Assembly (NCBI RefSeq): GCF_008271745.1
Contig: NZ_VKKZ01000020.1
Coordinates: forward strand, 372,001 to 436,000
Origin: Rufibacter glacialis
Lineage (GTDB): Bacteria > Bacteroidota > Bacteroidia > Cytophagales > Hymenobacteraceae
Direction of reading: 5' to 3'
Length of the DNA stretch: 64,000 bases
The first letter of the stretch is position 1. Every line of letters starts with the position of its first letter. Below are positions 8,580 through 17,651 of this stretch, piece after piece. Below the pieces are notes generated by a model. That model was not told the DNA's origin, did no database searches, and saw only the letters and a list, made by a program, of their open reading frames with translations. Both the position numbers and the translations under genes were made by a program.

Positions 8580-8725
8580 TCAAATAAAATAATCCGGTAT
8601 ACCGTCGCAGTTATAACACTCTAAAACGTGCCTTAGCCAAGTAAGTTGGCCTTCATCGTCCCGAAGGTTAGAACTGAAAGCTATAGGGCAAAGAAGAATT
8701 TCTGACACACCACCGGAATTTATGG
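8580..8725 (-). pseudogene. Possible C-terminal gene remnant on the minus strand
   Basis: Reading the complement from about 8725 to a TGA at 8582-8580 gives an open, protein-like segment (SGGVSEILLCPIAFSSN, then DDEGQLTWLRHVLE) of about 45 residues. It has no start codon and is closed by an upstream stop. Composition is near chromosomal. It may be the tail of a native gene cut off by insertion of the island. Family unknown. Confidence 0.3.
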
Positions 8726-8769
8726 GTAACAGTTTCTACAACTACCATCTAAAACCAAAGACAGGTCTC

Positions 8770-9783
8770 ATGAAAGCAATTGGATTTAAAATGTCATTAC
8801 CCATTGAGGAAGCAGATAGCTTTCTCCAGTTTGAAAAAGAAATTCCAACTGCGCAAGGAAAAGACATTCTGGTAAAGGTGGAAGCCATCTCGGTTAACCC
8901 TGTAGATTATAAAATAAGAAGAAACAGCCTCAAAGACAAGCAACAGGATACCCATAAAGTCATTGGTTGGGATGCGATTGGTACCGTAGAGGCTACCGGC
9001 GAGGAAGTGACCCTCTTCCAGAAAGGTGACCGGGTATTTTATGCAGGAGACCTTACCAGAGAAGGCTCTAACCAGGAGTACCAATTAGTAGATGAACGCA
9101 TTGTAGGATTCGCCCCGAAAAACATACTCATGGAACAGGCTGCCGCCATGCCGCTCACTTCCCTTACGGCCTATGAACTGTTCTTTGACCATTTTCAATT
9201 GAGCAAGGAAAAAGATGCAGGCAAAACCCTGCTTATTATTGGCGGTGCCGGTGGTGTTGGTTCCATTGCCATCCAACTGGCTAAAAAGCTGCTGGGGTTA
9301 ACCATTATTGCCACCGCATCCAGAGACGTTACCATAGAGTGGTGCAAGAAAATGGGCGCAGATCATGTCGTTGACCACACCAACCTGGTGAGTGAGGTAA
9401 AAAACATCGGCTTTGAACAGGTAGACTTTATTGTAGACTTTGTAGACCTGAATCAATACTGGGAGGCCATAGTAGAACTCATTAAACCACTGGGAAAGGT
9501 AGGCTCTATCAGTGACCCGACAGAACCTGTAAAACTACAGCAGCTAAAAAGAAAGAGTGTCAGCTTTTATTGGGAGCTGATGTTTACGCGTTCTATGTAC
9601 CAAACCGAAGACATGGTAGCGCAGCACCACATTTTAAACAAAATTGCGCAACTGCTGGATGAGGGCATCTTACAAACAACCCTTCATACCACCATGCAAG
9701 GCTTGACCACCGAAAACCTGAAAGAAGCGCACCGTTTACTGGAAAGCGGCAAAGCCATTGGAAAAGTGGTCCTGAAGTTCTAA
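8770..9783 (+). CDS. Zinc-independent MDR-superfamily oxidoreductase (quinone reductase-like)
   Basis: This is a medium-chain dehydrogenase/reductase of 337 aa when read from the ATG at 8770 (MKAIGFKMSLPI). The ORF extends 16 codons upstream to 8722, but family members begin with MKAIG. It contains VKVEAISVNPVDYKIR, a GroES-like fold, and the nucleotide-binding loop GGAGGVGSIAIQLAK. The Cys ligands of the structural zinc lobe are absent, as in quinone oxidoreductase and zinc-free ADH-like subfamilies. It is predicted to reduce quinones or enones with NADPH. It stands alone after the island, followed by a degraded region. Confidence 0.85.
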   Translation: MKAIGFKMSLPIEEADSFLQFEKEIPTAQGKDILVKVEAISVNPVDYKIRRNSLKDKQQDTHKVIGWDAIGTVEATGEEVTLFQKGDRVFYAGDLTREGSNQEYQLVDERIVGFAPKNILMEQAAAMPLTSLTAYELFFDHFQLSKEKDAGKTLLIIGGAGGVGSIAIQLAKKLLGLTIIATASRDVTIEWCKKMGADHVVDHTNLVSEVKNIGFEQVDFIVDFVDLNQYWEAIVELIKPLGKVGSISDPTEPVKLQQLKRKSVSFYWELMFTRSMYQTEDMVAQHHILNKIAQLLDEGILQTTLHTTMQGLTTENLKEAHRLLESGKAIGKVVLKF

Positions 9784-9993
9784 AAGACAATACTGCATTG
9801 TAGCCCTCAGGCTGGCGTAACTACTTACTGAGCGGTATAAGTTATCAAAGAAGAGGCAGAGATTGGCAAGTTGGCAGGAAATGCTCACTATTGAAAAGCG
9901 GGCGGTGCTGTAAACTTCTGTTATCAGCCTCTTTTTCTGAAAACAGCCAAAAAACAAGATACCGTATTCTATATCATCAAGTGGTCTGCTATC
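9784..9993. other. Gene-free stretch with a dispersed repeat
   Basis: Non-coding sequence between the MDR gene and a gene remnant. A dispersed repeat copy lies at about 9925-9958 (GCCTC, T-run, GAAAACAGCC, AAAAAAC). Short ORFs here lack protein-like character. Confidence 0.4.
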
Positions 9994-10215
9994 TTGTACC
10001 AACACAAAGCATTCAACCAGGCAAGGGACCTTCTGGCTTTCAACAACAAGCAATCAACGGCACACAAAAAAGTCTGTGACCTGCTGACCACCGCCATTGA
10101 CGCAGAACTGACCGAAGCGGAAAGCAGGATCTGGCACGCCCATCCGGTCTGGTTTCTGGCGGGAACTCCATTGTTGGGGACTGCAAATGGAAGGGCGGGG
10201 AACACCCAGGATTAG
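9994..10215 (+). pseudogene. DUF1801-family remnant
   Basis: The 73-aa ORF contains STAHKKVCDLLTTAIDAEL and ESRIWHAHPVWFLAGTPLLG, which resembles the core of small DUF1801 proteins. After LLG the frame degenerates, and a neighbouring frame continues CKWKGGEH before stopping. The usual N-terminus and the C-terminal half are missing. No ribosome-binding or promoter context is visible. It is read as a decaying gene. Confidence 0.5.
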
Positions 10216-10343
10216 AAAGCGATTCTTGGTGGTAGGAAGACACCCATGGCAAAAGAAACAGATCTAGAAACACCACACTTGCAAGACCCCTTCCCTGCCC
10301 CTAACCAAGAATCTCATACCCCACTCCGTAAAATGATCAATAC

Positions 10344-10856
10344 TTGATGAAGAAAGGAATTATAATTTTAGGCAGTTCAAACAGCTACGGGTCCACCCAA
10401 AAGATAGCTTCCTTGGTGAGCCAGAAGACAGGATTTCCTATCATTGATCTGAAAACCAAACATATAGGAGAATTTGACTATACGTTTAAGAACCGAGGGG
10501 ATGATTTCCTTCCCTTACTGAAACAAATAGTAGAGAATTACCAGATAATAGTGTTTGCTACTCCTGTCTATTGGTATTCCATGAGTGGCATCATGAAAAC
10601 CTTCTTTGACCGGATTTCAGACTGTTTAATGACAGAAAAAGAAACGGGTAGAAAATTAAGGGGCATGGAGATGGCGGTGATCAGCTGTGGTTGTGATGCC
10701 AAGTTAAAAGATGGTTTCTACATGCCTTTTCAGGAGACAGCTCACTATTTAGGAATGACCTACAAGGCAGATATGTACTGCGTGGAGAAAAATGGCTCTC
10801 CCACTATTAATGAAACAGAATTAAACAACTTCCTTACAGCCGTTAAAAATGAATAA
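10344..10856 (+). CDS. Flavodoxin-like NAD(P)H-dependent FMN reductase
   Basis: This 170-aa protein has a flavodoxin-like fold. It opens with IIILGSSNSYGSTQKIA (phosphate-binding loop for FMN) and has FATPVYWYSMSGIMKTFFDR at about 73-92, typical of NADPH-dependent FMN reductases and drug-modulator-of-activity-like proteins. A pair of Met codons begins the ORF (10344, 10347). It overlaps the arylamine N-acetyltransferase gene by 8 bp, so the two probably form an operon. A joint role in handling aromatic nitro or amine compounds is plausible: reduction, then N-acetylation. The substrate is unknown. Confidence 0.85.
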   Translation: MMKKGIIILGSSNSYGSTQKIASLVSQKTGFPIIDLKTKHIGEFDYTFKNRGDDFLPLLKQIVENYQIIVFATPVYWYSMSGIMKTFFDRISDCLMTEKETGRKLRGMEMAVISCGCDAKLKDGFYMPFQETAHYLGMTYKADMYCVEKNGSPTINETELNNFLTAVKNE

Positions 10857-11598
10857 TCAGCGGTATCTTAACCGGATAAACTATAAGGAACAGGTAGCCG
10901 TCAATAAGAAGGTTCTCTTTGGATTACAGGCCGCACATTTGCTGAACGTGCCTTTTGAAAACCTAGACATCCATTATCACAAGCCAATCACCCTGGAGGC
11001 AGCATCCATCTTTGAAAAGATGGTAGATAAGAAACGCGGCGGGTTCTGCTATGAATTGAATGGGTTGTTTTACCAGCTTCTAAAAAATATTGGTTTTGAC
11101 GTCCAGATGATTTCCGCCAGAGTTTATACCAAGAACGGGACGTACGGCGAGGAATATGACCATTTGGCCCTTCTTGCCAAGGTGGAAGGAAATACCTACC
11201 TGGTGGATGTAGGCTTCGGGAAATTTTCTTTTCAACCGCTGGAAGTAACACCGCATGTGGTCTTACCTGATCCCTATGGGTTGTTTACCTTTGACATTTA
11301 CCAAAATGATTATTGGAGAATAAATACCCTTGAAAATAACACCTTAATGCCTCAATATATCTTTAAAAATACCAAAAGAGAGTTTTCAGAATTTAAAGGC
11401 ATGTGCCAGTTCCATCAAACAAGCCAGGAATCTCCTTTCACCCAAAAAAAAGTAGTTTCTATGGCTACTACCAGCGGTAGAATCACCCTTAATGACACGC
11501 AGTTGAAAATCACAGAAGGAGATACTGAGACGAAACTAGAGTTTGAAGAAGCACTTTTCCTCAGTAAGCTGAAAGAATACTTTCACATTGAAGTATAA
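10849..11598 (+). CDS. nat: Arylamine N-acetyltransferase
   Basis: The 249-aa product has the NAT catalytic triad: Cys67 in RGGFCYELN, His105 in DHLALL, and Asp120 in LVDVGFG, with spacings like characterised NATs. LNVPFENLDIHY at about 27-38 matches the conserved N-terminal family motif. It transfers acetyl from acetyl-CoA to arylamines and hydrazines in the cytoplasm. It overlaps the upstream flavodoxin-like gene by 8 bp. It is slightly shorter than the usual 260-280 aa. Confidence 0.92.
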   Translation: MNNQRYLNRINYKEQVAVNKKVLFGLQAAHLLNVPFENLDIHYHKPITLEAASIFEKMVDKKRGGFCYELNGLFYQLLKNIGFDVQMISARVYTKNGTYGEEYDHLALLAKVEGNTYLVDVGFGKFSFQPLEVTPHVVLPDPYGLFTFDIYQNDYWRINTLENNTLMPQYIFKNTKREFSEFKGMCQFHQTSQESPFTQKKVVSMATTSGRITLNDTQLKITEGDTETKLEFEEALFLSKLKEYFHIEV

Positions 11599-11655
11599 GG
11601 CCATTACTATCCTTTACCCAGGGAAGCCAACTCTGCATATTCCTAAACTTTAAGC

Positions 11656-12171
11656 ATGGTCTCAAAAGGAAAACTGACAAGGAAACATCTGTTTCTCTGC
11701 ATTCTATTACTTCCGCTGCAAGCCTGCTCCTTTTCTGTGAGAGTGATAGGATGGGTATTTGACAAAGAAACAGGGCTCCCCATAGAAGGCACTACCGTGA
11801 ACTTGTTAGAAGGAGGCGATATCCAAAAAACTGCCAGCAACGGACTTTTCCAAGTATTTTCAGAAACTGGGCCGTTTCAAGATCCTATCCTGCAAATTTC
11901 AAAACCAGGTTACAAGCCCTTCCATCTTCAAATTGAAAGAAATAAAGAGGAGACGAGGTATATGATTAAATCTGAACAAGTCTTTGTAGAATATGATACC
12001 CCTGTTTATCCTGATTTAAACAACCGGAAAACTTTTTCTGCAGGAACCTGGATCAACAAGTGGAGCCAGGACTTTAAAAACGGAGACACCTTGAGCATCT
12101 ACTTAGAAAGGGAAGACATCAAAACAGAGGTGGATAGATTGGTAAGGAAGCAGAATACATTCAATAGATAA
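11656..12171 (+). CDS. Small lipoprotein with carboxypeptidase-regulatory-like domain
   Basis: This 171-aa protein has a lipoprotein signal (hydrophobic LFLCILLLPLQAC, Cys24 as the likely lipidated residue). It is followed by a beta-sandwich segment of the CarboxypepD_reg-like type: VIGWVFDKETGLPIEGTTVNLLEGG, then GLFQVFSETG and GYKPFHLQI. This is the common extracytoplasmic module of Bacteroidota. The rest (VEYDTPVYPDLNNRK..., C-terminal YLEREDIKTEVDRLV) has no family I recognise. It is probably anchored in the outer membrane. Confidence 0.75.
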   Translation: MVSKGKLTRKHLFLCILLLPLQACSFSVRVIGWVFDKETGLPIEGTTVNLLEGGDIQKTASNGLFQVFSETGPFQDPILQISKPGYKPFHLQIERNKEETRYMIKSEQVFVEYDTPVYPDLNNRKTFSAGTWINKWSQDFKNGDTLSIYLEREDIKTEVDRLVRKQNTFNR

Positions 12172-12259
12172 CGGTCGGGTTTTCTTACGATCTGTATTTT
12201 CAAACATCATACACCGCCCCCTGAGGGTATACACGGCCCTCTTTAGCAGCCAATCCTAA

Positions 12260-13102
12260 ATGAAACGTCGCACATTTTTAAATGCCGTCACCGGCCTAAC
12301 TGGGATAGGAGTTTTAAGTGGCCTTTACGCCTGGCAAGTAGAGCCTTTTCTGCTGGAATTCGTGGAACTGGAAATGCCCATAAAACAACTTCCTGAAGAA
12401 CTGAATGGGAAAACGTTGATGCAGATCAGCGATATACATGTAGGGAAACGATTTGACCACCAGTTCTTAATCAATTCTTTTAAAAAAGCCCAGGCTTATG
12501 CTCCAGATTTTGTGGTGTACACGGGTGATTATGTCAGCACCTACAAAGATGAAGTACAGTTCAAAGAATTAGAAGAAACCTTGTCCCACTGTGTGAGAGG
12601 CAAGCTAGCGACCGTGGGAATTTTAGGCAACCACGACTATGGAAAAAACTGGAGGCAAGCTACAGTAGCCGATAAAATCAGCGGGCTGCTGGAGCAAAAC
12701 GGAGTCACCGTTTTACGAAATGACCAAAAGGAATTCTCTGGCCTGAACATAATAGGACTTGACGATTACTGGGGCTTGAATTTCAATCCCCACCCTATCT
12801 TAAACCAGCTGGATCCTACCAAACCTTCATTAGTGCTTTGCCATAACCCAGATGTTTGTGATTTAGAGGTGTGGAATGGCTATGAGGGCTGGATATTAGC
12901 AGGGCATACCCACGGAGGCCAGTGCAAACCACCTTTCTTACCGCCGCCTATGCTTCCAGTCAAGAACAGAAGGTACTCCGCGGGCAAAATAAACCTCCCA
13001 GGTAACAGAACCCTATACATCAACCGGGCCTTGGGGCATCTATGGCAAGTCAGATTCAACGTGAGACCAGAGATTACGGTCTTTAAAATGGTGGCCGTTT
13101 AG
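12260..13102 (+). CDS. Metallophosphoesterase (YkuE/YaeI-like)
   Basis: The 280-aa product has an N-terminal signal or anchor (MKRRTFLNAVTGLTGIGVLSG, Tat-like RR) and the five calcineurin-like phosphoesterase motifs: DIHVG near 56, YTGDYV near 94, GNHDYG near 122, CHNPD near 195, GHTHGGQ near 216. This combination is typical of the YkuE/YaeI group, which in E. coli acts on lipid A-type or UDP-diacylglucosamine substrates. Two metal ions are expected. No operon partner is evident. Confidence 0.9.
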   Translation: MKRRTFLNAVTGLTGIGVLSGLYAWQVEPFLLEFVELEMPIKQLPEELNGKTLMQISDIHVGKRFDHQFLINSFKKAQAYAPDFVVYTGDYVSTYKDEVQFKELEETLSHCVRGKLATVGILGNHDYGKNWRQATVADKISGLLEQNGVTVLRNDQKEFSGLNIIGLDDYWGLNFNPHPILNQLDPTKPSLVLCHNPDVCDLEVWNGYEGWILAGHTHGGQCKPPFLPPPMLPVKNRRYSAGKINLPGNRTLYINRALGHLWQVRFNVRPEITVFKMVAV

Positions 13103-13326
13103 AAGGGTGGAAGGGTCTTAAAAAGATAAACGTAGGCGGTAACCAACCCGGTAAGCATAAGTTTAACTCCACTTTTTAAGGACCAACCCCTATAGAAGCA
13201 ATCCAGTAATAGACTATGTATGGCATCAGGCATAGGTGCAAGACGGGCTTCTGCCTGGTTACATTTCTTCCGTCCATTCCCTTAGGCAACCATTAAAAGA
13301 CCAAATACCTTACCCCAGCACCAACC

Positions 13327-14199
13327 ATGAGACGATCCTTCCTCTTTTTATTTCTCACCTTAGTTTGTGTTACGGGTTGGGGCCAATCGCGAAAAAAGGA
13401 AGCAAAAACAGCTTCCAAACCGTTTGTTTTAGGGGTCATTGACGAGATACCATCCCAAATTTTAGACGAGAAACGGATCTTAAACATTTACCTGCCCGAA
13501 GGGTACAACCCGAAAGACACGGTCAGATACCCGGTCATTTATTTATTGGATGGCGGTGCCGATGAAGACTTTATCCATGTGGTGGGGCTGGTCCAGTTCA
13601 ACAACTTCCCCTGGATAGAACGGGTTCCTAAATCCATTGTGGTGGGCATTGCCAACAAAGACCGCAGAAAAGACTTCACCTACCCCACCACCCTGCCAGC
13701 CGACCAAAAAAGATACCCAACCGCCGGCAAATCTGAGAACTTCATTTCTTTCCTGGAAAAGGAGCTTCAGCCGTACATTGAAAAAAACTACCCTACCAAC
13801 CCCAGTAAAACCCTCATCGGGCAATCCTTGGGCGGTCTTTTAGCCACCGAGATCCTCTTCAAGAAGCCTACCCTGTTCAACAAATACATCATCATCAGCC
13901 CCAGTATCTGGTGGGACAACGGGTCTATCTTAACCCAGGCTCCGGCTATCTTAGAAAAGTCTTTCACCCCCAAAACGGAAGTCTACCTAGGGGTAGGAAA
14001 AGAAGGACTAACCCCTGGAGATATACCGCGGGTCATGGAGGTAGACGTGAATCTATTGGTGGAGAAACTCCGGAAAACCGATAACAAGAACCTCTCAGTG
14101 TACTTTGACTATCTGCCAGACGAAGACCATGCCACCATCACGCACCAGGCTGTTTTCAATGCTTTCCGGGCTTTATACCCTGTTCCAGCAAAAAAATAA
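13327..14199 (+). CDS. Secreted alpha/beta-hydrolase esterase (IroE/Fes-like)
   Basis: This 290-aa protein has a signal peptide (about residues 1-20, ending WGQ). The fold is the esterase-D/enterochelin-esterase type: ILNIYLPEGYN, YPVIYLLDGGADEDF (oxyanion region), the nucleophile in IGQSLGGLLA (Ser about 167), and a late DEDHATI His. Related Bacteroidota proteins are annotated as putative esterases and may act on siderophores or acyl esters. It converges on the GH10-like gene across a hairpin at 14392-14440. Substrate unknown. Confidence 0.85.
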   Translation: MRRSFLFLFLTLVCVTGWGQSRKKEAKTASKPFVLGVIDEIPSQILDEKRILNIYLPEGYNPKDTVRYPVIYLLDGGADEDFIHVVGLVQFNNFPWIERVPKSIVVGIANKDRRKDFTYPTTLPADQKRYPTAGKSENFISFLEKELQPYIEKNYPTNPSKTLIGQSLGGLLATEILFKKPTLFNKYIIISPSIWWDNGSILTQAPAILEKSFTPKTEVYLGVGKEGLTPGDIPRVMEVDVNLLVEKLRKTDNKNLSVYFDYLPDEDHATITHQAVFNAFRALYPVPAKK

Positions 14200-14391
14200 A
14201 GAAGTCCTCAGTTGTTGGCTCTACCCAACCTTTCATGCCCCTCTATTTCCTATGCTTTAAATAGAAAGCCAGGTAACAAAGGCCATACTTTCAGCACTAT
14301 TTAAAAAAAAACGGGTAAGAAACCTTGGTCTGAAAACAATGAAAGCAGGGCTTACTTTACCTCTAAGAAATAGTCCTTGAGCAGAAGCAAA

Positions 14392-14440
14392 AGAACCCTT
14401 TTCGGACCCGTTTTTTGAAAAGGGGCCCGAAAAGGGTTCT
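14392..14440. terminator. Hairpin between convergent genes
   Basis: Fourteen-bp arms at 14392-14405 (AGAACCCTTTTCGG) and 14427-14440 flank a loop containing a T6 run. It lies between an esterase on the plus strand and a hydrolase on the minus strand, with no long T-run after either arm. It is probably a bidirectional transcription stop, although it could belong to the dispersed repeat family. The remainder of 14200-14536 shows no gene. Confidence 0.5.
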
Positions 14441-14536
14441 ACATGATCCAAGTAGGCAAGGCGTATAAAAAAAGCTTTCCTCCCTTAAAAGCTGCCCCTG
14501 CCAACCAGATAGCCTTCAGAAAAACTCAGGCTTCCC

Positions 14537-16381
14537 CTACTGGAAAACCACCTTCTGCACCGACCTTTCCCCGGCGTATTCCAACACCAGGAGGTAGGTT
14601 CCGGGCTTCAGTTTTCCTCTCTGGAAAGAAAGGGTGTGTTTGCCGGCTTTGTATTTCTTCTTCAGGAGGTTCGTTTTCTTCTTCCGGTCCAGGGTGAAGA
14701 GCTCAGCCTTTACTTTGGATTTTTTCTTCAGGTGAATGGGCACGTACAGGTTACCTGAAGCAGTAGACGTTGGGATAACCGTAGCCGAAACCGAGGCGGG
14801 CACTTCGGCGGTAACCAGGCCGGGCATTTGCCCTAAAGACAAAAGCGGCTCCTCCTGCTGGGCCAGCACGGGACCGGTCCCTCCCCCTAGCTTCACCACA
14901 TTGCTCAGAGAGCTTTCCACGTTGGCCGGGCTGATCTCCGTGACCGCCCAGAAAACCGACGTAGACGGGACATCAGCGGCGGCAATGGTCAGGGTTTCAG
15001 AAGAGGTGAAGGCCCTAACCGACCCATCGGGGGCCAGGGCACCGGTGGCGGGCATGGCGGCGGTGGTATAAAGCAGATACCGTTTAAAGGCGTGGGTGTT
15101 GCCGGGGTGGCGGGTCCAGCGGATTTCGTATTGGCCAGTGGCTTCATTCAAGGTGACGGCCAGGTCCTGCGGGGCACCCGGTGCTTTTCCGCCCAGCCAA
15201 CCCATGGCCGGGGGCGCGGCCGGCAACCGGAACGTGGCCGCCTTGAAGGAAGTGGCAATCAGATTGGTATTGTTCTTCAGGTTGGCTGCTCTGAACAGAA
15301 CACTGCCCAAGGCATTCTTCATCTGGTTGGAGCGCGTGATCTCAATCTGGTGCGGCACCTCTTCCGGGGTGAAACCGGCTTGGTGTACCGTATGGCCGGG
15401 GTACAGGTGGCGGCCGGCACTGTGGGCTTTCTCAGACCACCAGTAAAGAAGCTTCCGGTAGTCCTGACGGCCGCCAATGGCCCAGTACAACTGGGGGGTT
15501 ACATAATCCAGGTACCGGTTGTCCAGCCAATGCACGGCATCAGCGTAAATGGCGTGGTAGGCGTCCATGCCCGAAATGCCGGCCGGTTCTCCGTTCTTCC
15601 AGATCCCGAAGGGGCTCACCCCAAACCGAACCTGCGGCTTCAGCGCCTTGATCTGTTCATTGGTAAGCCGGATGGTTTCATTGATGTTGTGCCGGCGCCA
15701 GTCTTTGATACTGGCAAAGCCGCTCCCGTACTGCCGGAACGTCTGGGCGTCTTCCTGCCCTATGCCAGGAAAAGGCCCCTCGGGGTATGGGTAGAAATAA
15801 TCATCAAAGTGCACCCCGTCAATGTCATAGTTTTGGGTTACTTCTTTGATGATGGCAGAAATATACTCCCGCACCTGCGGCAGCCCCGGGTTCAGGATCT
15901 TCTTGCCGTTGGCGAAGGTCAGCAGCCACTCTGGCTTGGCCTTGGACACGTGCTGGGCAGAGTATACCGCCGGATTGGAGACGGTACCCACCCGGTACGG
16001 GTTAAGCCAGGCATGCAGTTCCAACCCACGGGCGTGGGCTTCTTCAATGGCAAAGGCCAAAGGGTCATAGCCGGGGTCTTTGCCCTGGGTTCCGGTCAAA
16101 AACCGAGACCAGGGCTCGTAGCTGGACTTGTAAAAGGCATCGCACTCGGTGCGGATCTGGAAAAAGACCACGTTCAGGTTGGCTTCCTTGATGCGGTCTA
16201 ACATTTCCCGCAGGGTGGCTTTCTGGCTCTCAGCAGAGGCACCACGCACCGGCCAGTCCAGGTTGGCCACCGTGGCCACCCACACCCCCCTGAATTCACG
16301 GTTAGGCAGTTCCTGGGCTTGGGTGGGGGCATTGCAGAACAGCAGCACCAGCGCCCAAAGGGAAAAAAGTCTCTTCAGCAT
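14537..16381 (-). CDS. GH10-like secreted glycoside hydrolase (DUF187/YngK type)
   Basis: I take the start as the Met at 16381 (MLKRLFSLWALVLLF), which begins a clear signal peptide ending TQAQ and gives 614 aa. The ORF runs on to 16513, but a -7 box at 16432-16439 lies inside that extension. The mature N-terminus ELPNREFRGVWVATVANLDWP is the family hallmark. It continues with IRTECDAFYKSSYEPWSRFLTG, DGVHFDDYFYPYP and FGVSPFGIWKN of the TIM-barrel. A beta-sandwich (FnIII-like) and a C-terminal KPGTYLLVLEY segment follow, possibly a type IX secretion signal. Relatives act on peptidoglycan-related or other glycans. The substrate is not known. Confidence 0.88.
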   Translation of the reverse strand: MLKRLFSLWALVLLFCNAPTQAQELPNREFRGVWVATVANLDWPVRGASAESQKATLREMLDRIKEANLNVVFFQIRTECDAFYKSSYEPWSRFLTGTQGKDPGYDPLAFAIEEAHARGLELHAWLNPYRVGTVSNPAVYSAQHVSKAKPEWLLTFANGKKILNPGLPQVREYISAIIKEVTQNYDIDGVHFDDYFYPYPEGPFPGIGQEDAQTFRQYGSGFASIKDWRRHNINETIRLTNEQIKALKPQVRFGVSPFGIWKNGEPAGISGMDAYHAIYADAVHWLDNRYLDYVTPQLYWAIGGRQDYRKLLYWWSEKAHSAGRHLYPGHTVHQAGFTPEEVPHQIEITRSNQMKNALGSVLFRAANLKNNTNLIATSFKAATFRLPAAPPAMGWLGGKAPGAPQDLAVTLNEATGQYEIRWTRHPGNTHAFKRYLLYTTAAMPATGALAPDGSVRAFTSSETLTIAAADVPSTSVFWAVTEISPANVESSLSNVVKLGGGTGPVLAQQEEPLLSLGQMPGLVTAEVPASVSATVIPTSTASGNLYVPIHLKKKSKVKAELFTLDRKKKTNLLKKKYKAGKHTLSFQRGKLKPGTYLLVLEYAGERSVQKVVFQ

Positions 16382-16431
16382 AAATAGGAAATGTGGTAGA
16401 ACCAGCGGGGGAAACGAAACAAAACGTTCTA

Positions 16432-16439
16432 CAAAGGTA
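16432..16439 (-). promoter_or_regulatory. -7 promoter box of the GH10-like gene
   Basis: The complement reads TACCTTTG, an exact match to the Bacteroidota TAnnTTTG -7 element, about 50 bp upstream of the chosen start at 16381. It supports rejecting the longer ORF. Confidence 0.55.
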
Positions 16440-16753
16440 AAGAGATAGCGGGTAAATCTGGTCCTTCCTTTCTGGTCCAACCCGCTTTGCGCTACAATTG
16501 CCTCTGTAATCACCCAAAAACGATACCTTTACCTATATTATTGGGCAACCAAGCCAGAGGCCGAAACGGTAAAGGCCCGCCTGCTGCCTCATCAAGGGAA
16601 AACTTGGCGAGGTTCACCAACAGCGCCTTCTAACCAAAGGACCGGGAGATATAAAAGGAGGGGCAGGAAGTTCGGGTTTTACCCCTGTTTTTGCTAAATA
16701 GGCAGGGAAACGCTCCCTGGGGAAGCTGCCAAGACAAGAAGAAGTGAACACCT

Positions 16754-17572
16754 ATGCGAAACGCTGAACTCAGGAAGAAGATTTACCAGGTCATCCATGG
16801 CACTGACACCAAGGCCGGGCGAAGGTTTGATGTGGCGCTCCTTTGGATGATCCTGTTGTCTACCCTCATTGTGTGCCTGGAAAGCGTGCCTGCGTACCGG
16901 GCAGCCTCCAAACATATTTTCTTTGTGCTGGAGTGGATGTTCACCATCGCCTTTACCTTAGAGTATATTCTGCGGGTGTACAGCAACCCCCGGCCCCTGC
17001 GGTATATCTTCAGTTTCTACGGCATCATTGACTTCCTTTCCATCCTGCCCACGTTCCTGGCCATCTTCGTGCCCAGCATCCGCTACATCATGACCATACG
17101 CGTCCTGCGTTTACTGCGGGTTTTCAGAATTCTGAAGCTCACCAGCTACGTGGAGAATGGTCAGATCATCAAAAAGGCGTTAATAGCCAGTTTTCACAAA
17201 ATCACGGTCTTTATCATGGCGGTGTTTAGTTTGGTGCTGATTGTGGGCACCCTTATGTATGTGGTTGAAGGAGAAAGCAATGGGTTTACCAGTATACCGC
17301 AGAGTATTTACTGGGCCATTGTCACCATTACCACCGTGGGCTACGGCGACCTTACCCCCCACACCCCCTTGGGCCAGGTGATCTCATCTATCGTCATGCT
17401 CATGGGTTACGCCATCATTGCCGTGCCCACGGGCATAGTGACCGTGGAACTATCCAGAATGAAAAACCCCGGGGAAGAATTGCCCGCCCCTTTGTTTTGC
17501 GGCAATTGTTCAGAAACCGTGCATAAAACAGATAATTTCTGCCGGAACTGCGGGCATCCGCTCCTGCCCTGA
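16754..17572 (+). CDS. Voltage-gated K+ channel with C-terminal zinc ribbon
   Basis: This 272-aa ion transporter has six predicted membrane segments plus a pore. S4 shows the regular Arg pattern (RYIMTIRVLRLLRVFRILK). The selectivity filter TITTVGYGDLTP at about 191-202 is diagnostic for potassium. The cytoplasmic tail ends in a four-Cys ribbon, CGNC at 249-252 and CRNC at 263-266, which should bind zinc. This could link gating to metal or redox state. Channels of this KvAP-like bacterial group usually end soon after S6. It stands alone, with a divergent hydrolase upstream. Confidence 0.9.
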   Translation: MRNAELRKKIYQVIHGTDTKAGRRFDVALLWMILLSTLIVCLESVPAYRAASKHIFFVLEWMFTIAFTLEYILRVYSNPRPLRYIFSFYGIIDFLSILPTFLAIFVPSIRYIMTIRVLRLLRVFRILKLTSYVENGQIIKKALIASFHKITVFIMAVFSLVLIVGTLMYVVEGESNGFTSIPQSIYWAIVTITTVGYGDLTPHTPLGQVISSIVMLMGYAIIAVPTGIVTVELSRMKNPGEELPAPLFCGNCSETVHKTDNFCRNCGHPLLP

Positions 17573-17651
17573 TAGGTGGTATTAGCCACTTCGGTCTTAT
17601 TGAGCAACCACCTGAATCTCCTTCTTTAGCCACCTTTTACCAGAAGCCTTC

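Noticed and set aside
15092-16201. 369-aa ORF opposite the GH10-like gene
   Set aside because: It lies wholly inside a gene with clear family motifs and has no recognisable domain.
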